NCBI GenBank assembly: GCA_015680685.1 | Contig: MNCI01020108.1 | Location: forward strand, 480,281 to 544,280 | Direction: 5' to 3' | Origin: Gnetum montanum | Taxonomy: Eukaryota; Streptophyta; Gnetopsida; Gnetales; Gnetaceae | DNA: 64,000 nucleotides | Part shown: one piece after another, positions 1-10,105 of the stretch | Numbering within the stretch: position 1 is the stretch's first letter | Layout: every line of letters begins with the position of its first letter | Notes under the pieces: generated by a model | Seen by the model: only the letters and a program-made list of their open reading frames with translations | What the model was told of the DNA's origin: nothing | Database searches by the model: none | Made by a program: the position numbers and the translations under genes

Positions 1-53
1 TAGGCTCTGGGAATGTCATAGGGAACAAGATTTAAAGTCTTAACCATAAGAAT

Positions 54-284
54 TTACCAAAAAGAAAACAATGCATCTACCAAGATATACACTAATGATA
101 CAACCGGTAATGAGGTGAAAAATGGAGAGAAGGATGGAGAGAAGAGAGTGGAATGGAATCCCAAGAGTAAGGTGGTGTACAGCCCCTTGTGTAGTTCATG
201 ATTAATGTGACTTAGTAGATCCCATTCCAAGTATGGCCTCAAACAAACTACTTCCAGTGACTTCGCATTAATGCATTCGGCCAA
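54..284 (-). other. Conserved short reading frame in the 3' region of element A
   Basis: 76-residue open frame in the sense direction of element A (MAECINAKSLEVVCLRPYLE...). The same frame is present in D (33646-33302, 114 aa) and, broken by stops, in B (about 10905-11160). No known domain is recognised. It may be a decayed third reading frame or simply a conserved non-coding stretch; see findings. Confidence 0.3.
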
Positions 285-1439
285 TCCATCCTCTTGAAGT
301 GAATGCCTTCACCCAAGAGCCACCACCATTCCAACGGAACAAGGAGGAGAGAATGGGAAGTGAGAAGGGCCTTAGTTAGAAGGAACATTTTTATTTTGAG
401 TTCCATAACCGGTGCTTGTAGCCCAATTGGTTATTTCATCTAAGGGGTGTGCTTTGAATTCTCACTTTTTTTTTGTTTTATGTGTTTATGCATGAGAACC
501 ACACCATGTAAAGACTTTGTTATTTTTATTGGCTTAGCTTCCCGATGATTGGGTAACATCGAAACGATAAGAAAACTCAAGAAGAAAACATCCAAGCACC
601 CAAGAGAATGGCCAACACAAATGCATCAAGCTCCCTTGAATTCACACCCTTTTCAATCCTTGAGTCATTCCTTAGTTTGAGAAATGCCCAATCACCGATT
701 TGTTAAAGTTCTTATTATAAAGGGACTGTACATTTCCAAGCTGAGAGAGGCCATAGAAACTTGTGGATGAATGGATGAAGTGGACTCATTGCTTGTCATA
801 TCAAAAGAGCTATACCTTAGTATCAACATCATGACTTAAAGGTAAAAACTAAACATTAGCAATCAATATGAAAACAGTTCATACCATCATGAAGAACACT
901 TATTGGGTGACAAACTTACAAGATGGATCACACACGCACACACAAAAAAAAAAGAAGGTATAACAATGCTGTAAAACAAAAACAAGAAAAGTTAAAGAAA
1001 TTTGTAAAACAGAAATATGTAAGACAAAAACGTGTAAAAAAAAATGTGTAAAATAAAAACATGAAAAACAAAATTATGTAAAACAAAAATTAAAAAGAAC
1101 TTAGGGCCCCCAAATGATTTGCATAGGTGGCCATCTCCCCCATGACTGAATGGAAAGGGAGAGATCAAAAATAACGAGTGCTTGTTTAAATTTCTTATAA
1201 GTGCCCAACTTCTCCCCATTCATGTTCTTAGATTAAGGGGTGGAAGTCAGTGACGCTCATATTCCAATGTGTCTATGCCTTCATTTTTGGCCTAAGTTAT
1301 TCCCCCAGTTTGTTCCATGCATGTTGGTTTGCTCTTTCGACTAGCTATCAACCACGGGGTGTCCACTTGTTGTGTGGTTGCTACATACAGGCACCTTTGA
1401 ATGTTATCCTCTGGTGCACACCGGTTACATGCAAGAGAT

Positions 1440-4400
1440 GTTAAATTTCGCATCACCCATTATTCCTGCATGTCATCACCCTCTAAGTCATTGTATGTGA
1501 TGCATGGAACTTTCTTATTCTCGATCTTTCCATAAATGTTTACCTTAGATATCTCCAAGGAAAGATTGTGAATCCCTAGGCATGTGTCTATTGTACTTAG
1601 CCATGCCCTTCCCATTATAATTGGGAAGTCCCCTTCATTGCTGTTAACTTCTATCACTAGGAAATCGGGCTGGGTATGACCAACCACACACAGTGGTAAT
1701 GATGTCCTCCATCAATCCCAAGGGAATGGTGATGGACTGGTTAGCCAGCTCTAGTTGAATGTTTCTCTTCTTGAGTTGGGGCAGGTTCCAGGCTTGATAC
1801 ATTTCTCGTGAGATTAAGTTGACTCTAGAACCTGAGTCAAGAAGAGCCTTATGTGGTTCATTTCCAGTGACTTGGAGATAGATTAAGGGACTTCTAGGGT
1901 CAGATAGTTTCCTGGGAAGGTGGCCTACCTTGATCCAATCGGTTACAGTATGTGTTAACATAACTGTATGTGTTAAGCTCTGTTTTTGGACTGAAGGAAG
2001 CTCCAAAGCCTTATGTATCAGAGGAGCATACCTAGACTCAACTGCTTGTGGTTGTGAGATCTTATCTGGGCTTTTGGTTCTGAAGAAAGGTCTTCTTTTC
2101 TTACGATTTTTAGAACCAGCAACGGGTTGAATGGTTATGACTCTCGTAGTGTTACATTGCTGCGATTCAGTGGGGAGTTTCCCTTGCATTGTTGGAGCAG
2201 GAGGTATGGGAACTATCGGCGGAAGAGAGGTGGACGGATTTGGAGGATGGTATGGGTATGGAGCATCTCCTAGAGGAGAAGGAGTCCTTCTAAAGTACTC
2301 CCAAACTTGGTAGTAACATTGGGGAGTTGTGTGACCCATAGAGTCACTTGGAGAAATTGGCTGCTGCACATAGTAGCCATATGGGTCTGGTTGCCAGTAA
2401 GGGTACTGTTGTTTCGACGGTGGCATCCCCCATGACTGTGGGTATTTCCACTGCTGATGTTGTCCGATGGGTTGTGGTGGAGTTCCACTTGGATAGTACA
2501 TCAATGGTTGGTGGAACTGTCTTCAGTTACCTTGAGGATAAGGTAACCTTCGGGGTGTCTACCGTCTATTGAGTCTCGGGTTAAGTGCATACATCCTAGA
2601 CTCTTGTAGATGTGAGATGATTGGACAACATTCTTTAGGATGGTCATAGTGGCAGATCTCACATCCACCGTTATCGTCTGTGTTCGAATCCACAACCTCA
2701 TCGGAGATAGTTATTTTTCCCTTACCCTTGTCACGTGCAGGGCCTGAGTCTCTCTGCTTTTTCTTGTCCTTATCACTACTTCATTCCTTCTTAGACTCCT
2801 CTACAATCTTTAGGACATTTTCAATTTTATTGTCTAAGGAGCTCCATACTTCATCTACCTTAGCTGATACTTCTGTTGTTAGCTTCTGAAGCGGCAAGGT
2901 TTTTCTATTCACCAACTCTTCAAGTGGTGACTCATCCTCTTCATCGCAGAATCTCACTCCCTTCTTTAGGAGGAAAGGATCATGGTTATATTCTTTTGCG
3001 CTCTCTCTTTTTCATAGCTCCCCTTCTTCTTTGGCTACTTGTTCCAACAAGTGATGAATTTCATGGGATCTAAGTTCTGATAGTCTCCCTTGGGCATAAG
3101 TCCCAAGGGTTCTCCTAGTTTCATACCTTAACCCATCTATGATGTGGCGGAGTTGATCCCACTGTGCATAACCATGGCCCAGGCAACAATGTAGCAATGC
3201 ATAGTAGTGGTCCATGGTAGCATCCAAGGGTTCATGAGTACCTTGCTTCCATCCTTGGATCTGCTTATGCAAGTTAGACACTCTGGAGTATGTTTGGTAT
3301 TTATTATTGAAGAGTTCTAACATCGTACTCCACCTCCTAATGGTTTCTGATTCTAAGGACCAGTACCAACTCTCTGCTTCCTTTATGAGTGTCCTGGGAA
3401 ACAACTTCAGTTTCTACCACTCGTTTTCTATGTTTTGCAAGGAGTAGACATCATGGAATTCCTGTAAACGATTTTGCAGATCTGCGTTGTATCCCCCTTC
3501 GAAGTGTGGAATATTGTTCATGTCTAAGTGCTTGATCTGACTATCTTTTAAATGCCTTGTTGGTATTCTTACAGCCTCCGTTATACTTAGCATACTTCAG
3601 GTGGCAAGTAGGGGTTTGTCATGATCATCTCTTTCATGATGTCTATGATGTCTACGTTCTTCCCTAATTTCCCTTTGTTCATGCCCTTGTCCTCTCTCTC
3701 GACTCTCTTGTCGAGGTCTCTCATTTTTCCTACCTCTATCCTCACCGTTATGCTCTCTATGGCTGCATCCTGATGTGGAAGGAGAGGGTGAATGATGTGA
3801 TGAAGGAGAAGAAGAAGGAGAACCATCACCATGACAATGTTTCTTACCTTCTCTTTGCTGGCTTTGGCCCCGATCGTGATGACGATCTGAGTGCCCGTCC
3901 TTGTCATGTGTTGTTGTTCCCTCACTGAACAGTTGGTGTTCATGGGGATCAGAACCAGGGTTGTGTATCATGGAGCATAGGTTCTGATAGCCCACCTCCT
4001 CACTATCGTTAGGAGGGGGAACATTTTTCAATAGAGAACCCGTTATAAGTGGTTCACCATCTTCAATTTCACTTAGGACATGCGGGACTTCTTTTCCCTT
4101 CAATTGTGTATGGTGGCTCTCCTACCTTGAGTCCCTTAAACGTTGTGCAGCTGTGGGATAGTAATCCCTCATGTCAAAATCTGCTGCAACGTATTCGGCG
4201 TATAATTCTGTCATGCTTATTTGTGCCAAAGCACGGAGGAGCATGTTGGGGACTGCACAATCTGGAGGTAACACTATGTTACCTTGCAAGTCTCTCCAGC
4301 GCATCTATTCATCCTGATGGAGGATAAAAGTAAAATTAGGTATATATTCATTTGGATGAGTATATACCACCCTATATTGTTGAGGAACTGACTAATTTTG

Positions 4401-4481
4401 GTTATGTGTTTTAGACTACCTATTGTTTCTAGTATGATCCCTAGGTGGTGTAATGCTCTTATGAGAAGAAGAAGAAGACAT
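1440..4481 (-). pseudogene. Broken gag-aspartic protease polyprotein of element A
   Basis: Starts at ATG 4481 (MSSSSSHK) and reads through gag into a retropepsin. Blocks in order: an N-terminal gag block (RWRDLQGNIVLPPD, 4304-4122); a low-complexity Ser/His/Arg/Glu-rich block (about 3900-3600); the conserved gag core (about 3404-3012, EAESWYWSLE, RRWSTMLELFNNKYQTYSRV); a shortened zinc knuckle CEICHYDHPKECC near 2670-2630; a Pro/Gln-rich linker; and a retropepsin with LLDSGSRVNLIS near 1850-1810. Breaks include TAG for the CAG seen in B at 3416-3414 (after NEW), a TAG near 4122 where D reads CAG, and a one-base slip near 1680 separating two protease parts. It is non-functional as it stands. 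Gag would assemble virus-like particles and the protease would mature it. Confidence 0.85.
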
Positions 4482-4605
4482 TGTGTCTTCTTCAGTGTGC
4501 TGATTAACCGTTATATAATTTTTTGTTTAATTAACCCTAAGGTTTGTTTAAGCTCCCAACGATGTGAGTGATCTCCTATGTTCTACTTAGCGCACAAACA
4601 CTTAG

Positions 4606-4623
4606 TCCCCGACAACCGCACCA
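4606..4623 (-). other. Primer binding site of element A (tRNA-Asp-like)
   Basis: The 18 bases just inside the LTR read TGGTGCGGTTGTCGGGGA on the minus strand. This is close to the complement of the 3' end of plant tRNA-Asp (TGGCGCCGTTGCCGGGGA), the primer typical of Athila/Tat-type gypsy elements. Confidence 0.7.
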
Positions 4624-4624
4624 A

Positions 4625-5428
4625 TGATGAGTGACGAGGTACCCCTACACTCAACCATACGAATACGAGCGTAGCACGCACAATCCGGTCGAACTCTGCA
4701 GACTAAGTGCCTACATGCCTCATGGAACACTTAAGGTTAATTATTCGTTGTCTTCCCAGACTTACTTTTAGTTGTCATGGTGTATGGTTAAGTAAGTCTA
4801 AGGTATATGATTTTTATGTCTTTTCGGTTTTTTCTCCTATGCTGATAAGGTGAAGGGTTGAAGAGTCTAATTGACTAACTTTAACTAACTAACTAAGCCT
4901 TAATTAACCTAGCATTAGCATCCATTCCCACTAACTGTTCATACCCTGAACCAATGCAACCTTGGTTACCAAACACTAATCATTGCTGGGATCACCAAGT
5001 ATAATGCACGTGCTCGAAGCAATCGTACTAAGGCACTTAACTAGGAGAGAAGGGTTGAGAGAGATTTAATCACTAATAAAGCATGTAAATGATAAACAGT
5101 AAATAAAGTCCTAATTAGCCTATTCCATGCACTGCAAGGTTTATCCAAGAAGTTCGTCTTTATTACTGTACACAAACATGTGTTCAAGTACAATATTTGC
5201 TCGAATAAAGATTTGTTCACTTTGGAGTTCCTACTGCGGGCACATGGAAAATATTCTATCTCTGGAGAGGTAAAGCTGCCAGAGTTTTGCTAAGGGTCTA
5301 GATCTAGATGAGAAAATAAGGGAGAGCTGCCTCTCATTTATAGACTTGGCGGTGCATCGCAATATCACGTGGGATGCGATATTGCAGTGATCGCGATATT
5401 GCGTTCGATCAAGTGCCTTCCTATCTTG
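4625..5428 (-). repeat. 5' LTR of element A (right end truncated or recombined)
   Basis: Begins on the plus strand with TGATGAGTGACGAGG, the mirror of the family terminus, and shares U5/R sequence with the LTRs of B, C and D (for example the AATAAAG polyadenylation-type motif and the cgatattgc-rich U3). The right side lacks the CTCATCA terminus found in the other copies and joins internal sequence of element C around 5428. Confidence 0.75.
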
Positions 5429-5678
5429 TGGCTACTGCATATAGGCATCTTTGTATGTTAGTTACTTGTGCACATTGGTTGCATGTAGGAAATGTTAAAC
5501 ATTGTACAAACTAGGACTTCTGCACGCAACTACACCCTATGTCACTATATGCGACGCACAGAACTTTCTTCTTCTCGATCTTTCCAAATGCATTTTTCTT
5601 TGATATCTCTAGGGAAAGATCACATATTTCTAAGTGTGCATCAACTGTGCTTAGCCATGCTCTTTTCATTATGATTGG
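5429..5678 (-). pseudogene. Protease C-terminal remnant of element C, left of the B insertion
   Basis: Minus-strand reading from 5678 gives PIIMKRAWLSTVDAHLEICD, matching the end of the retropepsin (IIMGRAWLST in the other copies), followed by a remnant of the downstream Cys-containing tail. It is the direct continuation of the frame broken at 12909. An open frame that appears to run from 5732 is an artefact of fusion with the LTR of B. Confidence 0.75.
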
Positions 5679-6623
5679 TGATGAGACACGATATGCACAT
5701 GCGATATTACGGCCACCGCGATATCGTGTCATCCCCTACGCTATCGCGTACGCGATATCGCGGTCCACTGCCAAATCTATAAATAAGAGGTGGCACTCCC
5801 CTCATTTCCATGTAAAGGTTAGAAGTAGCGAAGCTCTGGTGGATTGATCACCCCAGAGATAGAATATTTTCCATGTGCCCACAGTAGGAGTCCCCCAAGT
5901 GAACGGTTCTTTATTCGAGCAGCTTTGTACCTGAACGCAAGTTGTGTACGGCAATAAAGATGAGCTTTGTGGATAAACCTTCCAGTACATGGATACGTTT
6001 ATTTAATGTTATTTATTTCTTTCCTAGTGACGCGGCATGAGTACGACTTGGTTACGAGCATTGAAGAATGTGTACAGCTAGCCAAGGAATTGGCTACTCA
6101 TCGTGATTAGATTCTCTCACCCTTACCTCCTAGAACATGGGATGAGTACAACTTGATTACGAGCATCTACGGATATGTACGGCTAGTCAAGGAATCGACT
6201 GCTTGTCACACTTAGGCTAGTTAGGTGCCTTAGTACGACTGCTTCGAGCACGTGCGTTACGTGTGGTAATTCCAGTAACAATTAGCGTTTGGTAGCCACA
6301 GTTGCACAGTTCAAGGTGTGTACGGTAAGTGGGAACGGATGCTGATGCTAGGACTTAGTGCTGTAGTTAGAGTTAGTTTTAGTCTCTCAACCCTTCACCC
6401 CTTAGCATAGGAGATAAAATCATAAAAGACCAAAAAAATCATATACCTCGAACTTACTTAACCATACACCATGACAACAACAAGTAAGTCTGGGAAGACA
6501 ACGATTAATTAACCCCAAGTGTTCCTTACGGCGTTTAGGCATTTAATCTGCAGTGTTCGACCGGATCATGCATGCTACGCTTGTTTCGTATGGTTGAGTG
6601 TAGGGGTACCTTGCCACTCATCA
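5679..6623 (+). repeat. 5' LTR of element B
   Basis: 945 bp, TGATGAG...CTCATCA. The U3 has GATATCG-type palindromes (for example CGCGATATCGCG at 5751-5762). A TATA-like TATAAATA lies near 5779 and an AATAAA at 5953-5958. The R/U5 part holds an imperfect duplication of about 106 bp (about 6023-6111 and 6129-6230, sharing the motifs GAGTACRACTTGRTTACGAGC and GGCTAGYCAAGGAAT). Confidence 0.9.
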
Positions 6624-6624
6624 T

Positions 6625-6642
6625 TGGCGCCATTGCTGGGGA
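6625..6642 (+). other. Primer binding site of element B (tRNA-Asp-like)
   Basis: TGGCGCCATTGCTGGGGA, one base after the LTR end. It matches the expected complement of the plant tRNA-Asp 3' end (TGGCGCCGTTGCCGGGGA) at all but two positions. This primer is typical of Athila/Tat-type Ty3/gypsy elements. Confidence 0.8.
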
Positions 6643-6763
6643 CAAAGTGTTTGTACGCCAATTAGAACATTAGGACATCTTTCACATCGTTATGAGCCTT
6701 AACAAACGTTTGGGTTAATTAGTTGAATAAGAACATATATAACGGTGACAGCACACTGATAAA

Positions 6764-9700
6764 ATGGCTTCTTCTCATAAGGTTAACTCACCTAGGGATA
6801 ACATGAATGACAGTCAGTGACATACACATAACCTAAACCAGCCAAGTCCTAAACAGTATAAGATAGTTTATACTCATCCCGATGAGTATATTCTTGACTA
6901 CACTTTTATCCTCCATCAGGATGAACAGTTGCGCTGGAGAGATTTGTTTGGTAACATAGTTTTACCACCAGATCGATTTATTCCAAACATGCTCTTCCGT
7001 GCCTTAGCACAAATTGGCATGCAGGACTTATTCGCTGAATACATTGCTGGAGAATATGATATAAGGGATTATCATCCCACCATTTTGCAACGTATGAGGG
7101 ACGAAAGGCAGGAGAGCCAACACTCATTGTTGAAGGGCAAGGTCCCCCATGTCCTTAGTGAAATAGGAGATGAGGAACCCCTCACAACGGGTTTCTTAGG
7201 AAATGATGTTCCTCCTCCTCACAATGGTGAAGAGGTTAGGCATCAGAGCCTTCGATCAACTGTACATGCTACGGGCTCTGATCCCTGTGAACACCAACTG
7301 TTCACGATAGGAACAACCACATACTAAGGATGGGCACTTTGATCGTCACAATGATCGGGGCTGAAGCAGTCGAAGAGAAGGTAAGAAACATTGCCTTGGT
7401 GATGGATCCCCTTCCTCTTCTCCTTCATCTCACCATTCACACTCTCCTTCCACATCTGGGGGCAACCACCATGAGCATAACGGAGAGGGTAAAAGTAAGG
7501 AAGATGAAAAACCTCGACAGGAAGGTCGAGAGGAGTTAGGACAAGGGCAAGGATGTAGAGAGAGTAGGGAACCACCATGAAGACATCACAGACGTCATGA
7601 TAGAGATGATCATGATGAACCCCTACTCGTAGCCCAAAACATGCTAGACACTACAGAGGCAGTTAAGATCCCCACAAGGCACTTAAAAGACAGCAGGATC
7701 AAGCGTTTGGACATAAATAATATCCCACGTTTTGAAGGGGGATACAACGCTGATCCTCAACATCATTTATAGGAATTCCTCGATGCCTGTGCCTTGCAAA
7801 ATATAGATAATGAGTGGCAGAAGCTTAAGTTGTTCCCAAGTACACTCACCAAAGAAGCAGAGAGTTGGTATCGGTCCTTAGAACCGAAAACCATCAGGAG
7901 GTGGAGTACGATGCTTGAACTGTTTAACAACAAATATCAAATGTACTCTAGAGTGTCCAATTTGCGTAAACAGATCCAAGGCTGGAAACAAGGTGCTTAT
8001 GAACCCTTGGATGCTACCATGACCTGTTATTATACCCTACTACATCGTTGCCCGGGCCATGGGTATGCTAAGTGGGATCAACTTCGCCACATCGTGGATG
8101 GGCTAAGGAATGAAACGAGAAGAACTCTTGGGACTTACGCCCAAGGGAGACTTTCCCAACTTAGAGCCCATGAAGTTGAAATTTTGTTGGAACAAGTAGC
8201 ACAAGAAAAGGGTGAGCTACGTAAGAGGGAAAGTGCAGAAGAATACAACTGCGATCCCTCCCTTCGCAAGAAGGGAGTGAAATTCTATGATGAGGAGGAT
8301 GAGTCACCACTCAAAGAGTTGGTGAATCGAAAAACCTTACCAATCCAAAAGTTAACAATCAAGGTATTGGCTAAGGTAGACCAAATGTGGGATTCCTTAG
8401 ACTCAAGAATAGAAACAGTCTTAAAAATCGTAGAATTGTCTAAGGTAGAATAAAGTAGTGACAAAGGCAAAACCAAGCGGAGAAACTTAAGCCTTGCACA
8501 TAACAAGGGTAAGGGGAAAATTCCTATCTCCGATGAGGCTGTGAATTCTAATTCAGACGATGATAGTGGATGTGAGGTCTACTACTATGACCATCCTAAG
8601 GGATGTTGCCAAATTATCTCACATCTGCAGAAGTCTGGGGTGTATGCATTAAATCCAAGACTTAATCAACGGCAAACACCCCGAAGGTTACCTTATCCAC
8701 AAGGTAACCCAATGCAGTTCCACCAACCCTTAACATATTACCTAAGTGGAATGCCTCCACAACCTATTGGACAACATCAACAGTGGAAATACCCACAGTC
8801 ATTGGGGATGCCACCGCCAACACAGCAGTACCCTTACCGACAGCCCGATCCTTACGATTATTATGTGCAGCAGCCCGTTTCTCTAGGTGACTCTATGGGT
8901 CACACTACTCCCCAATGTCACTACCAAGTTCGGGAGTACTTCAGGAGGACTCCTTTTCCTTCAGGAGATATCTCACATTCAATCCATCCTCTAACTCCAC
9001 CCGCACCTCTTCCACCTGTAGTTCCCATGCAACCTATTCCAACAATGCAGGGGGAATTACCTATCCAACCGCAGCAACGTAACGCCACAAGAGCTGTAAA
9101 TATTCAGCATGCAAATATCCAACCGAGTGCTGGTTCTGACAACTGTAAAAAGAGAAGACCTTACTTCAGAACCAAAAGCCCAGACATACTCTCGCAACAA
9201 CAAGCAGTTGGGCACATGTATAGGCCTCTAACCACTAACGCTTCGGAGAACCTTTCAGTCCAACAACTAAGTACGCAAATAGTTATGTTGACACATACCG
9301 TAACTGACTGGATAAAGGTGGGCCACCTTCCCAGGAAACTATCTGACCCTGGGAACCCCTTAATACATTTACAGATCGCTAGAAATGCACCACATAGAGC
9401 TCTTCTTGACTCAGGTTTCGGAGTCAACCTAATTTCACAAAAGATGTATCAAGCCTGGAACCTGCCCCAACTTAAGAAGAGTAACATACAACTGGAGCTG
9501 GCTGACCAGTCCATCACCATTCCCTTAGGATTGGTGGAGGACACTATCACCATTGTGTGTGGGTGATCATACCCAGCTGATTTCCTGGTGATTGAGGTTA
9601 GCAACGAAGGGGGTTTCCCCATTATAATGGGAAGATCATGGCTAAGTACCGTAGATGCATACCTAGGAATTAGTGATCTTTCCTTGCAAATTTCTAAGAT

Positions 9701-10105
9701 AAACATTTACGGAAAGATCAAGAAGAAGAAAGTTCCATGCATCACATACAATGATTCATCGGGTGATGACATGGAGGATATGTCTCCATGTGAGAGGTGT
9801 GCCTATGAGAATGAGAAACAAAGATGCCTATATGTAGCAACCACGCAACCAGTAGTAGACACCCCGTGGTTGACAGCCACTCAAAGGAGCAAGCAAATAT
9901 GCATGGAACGAACTGAGGAGACAACTCATGCCAACAACCGTGGCATAGACACATTGGAACGTGAGCGTCGCCAACTTCCACCCCTCAACTTAAGATCATC
10001 AATTGGGAGAAGTTGGGCACTTCTTAGAAATTCAAATAGACGCTCATTATTTCGGATCTCTCCCTTACAACTCAGTCATGGGGGAGATGGCCACCTATGC
10101 TAACC
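6764..10105 (+). pseudogene. Gag-aspartic protease polyprotein of element B, five lesions
   Basis: Starts at ATG 6764 (MASSHKVNSPRDN). Order of parts: N-terminal block (about 6830-7320), low-complexity charged block (7330-7620), gag core (7794-8450, EAESWYRSLEPKTIRRWS), shortened zinc knuckle with the second Cys changed to Tyr (CEVYYYDHPKGCC, near 8570-8610), Pro/Gln-rich linker with repeated QPIGQHQQWKYPQ-type runs, retropepsin (9400-9700; LLDSGFGVNLIS, then IIMGRSWLST) and a conserved tail with CERCAYENEKQRCLYVATTQ ending at 10101-10103. Lesions: TGA at 6818, a one-base insertion near 7318, TAG at 7770 (CAG in D), TAA at 8451 (CAA in D) and TGA at 9564 (TGG elsewhere). From 7794 onward the frame is otherwise continuous. 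It is the best-preserved copy in the window. Protein would package RNA; no polymerase follows. Confidence 0.9.

Larger units (their letters stand above)
1..5428 (-). mobile_element. Element A: gag-protease-only LTR retrotransposon, 3' part outside window
   Basis: Minus-strand element cut by the left edge. Reading on the minus strand it has a 5' LTR (5428-4625), a tRNA-Asp-like primer site (4623-4606), a broken gag-protease frame (4481 to about 1440) and a 3' non-coding section that runs off the window. The section at position 1 aligns by eye to about 33245 of element D, so roughly 0.85 kb of internal sequence plus the 3' LTR should lie to the left. No reverse transcriptase or integrase is present in the visible part. 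The right end of its LTR does not finish in the family's CTCATCA terminus but runs straight into internal sequence of element C near 5428, so this end is a recombination or deletion joint rather than an intact insertion boundary. Confidence 0.8.

Noticed and set aside
5511-5732. Open frame with protease-like end on the minus strand
   Set aside because: It fuses the LTR of element B with the protease remnant of element C across the insertion joint.
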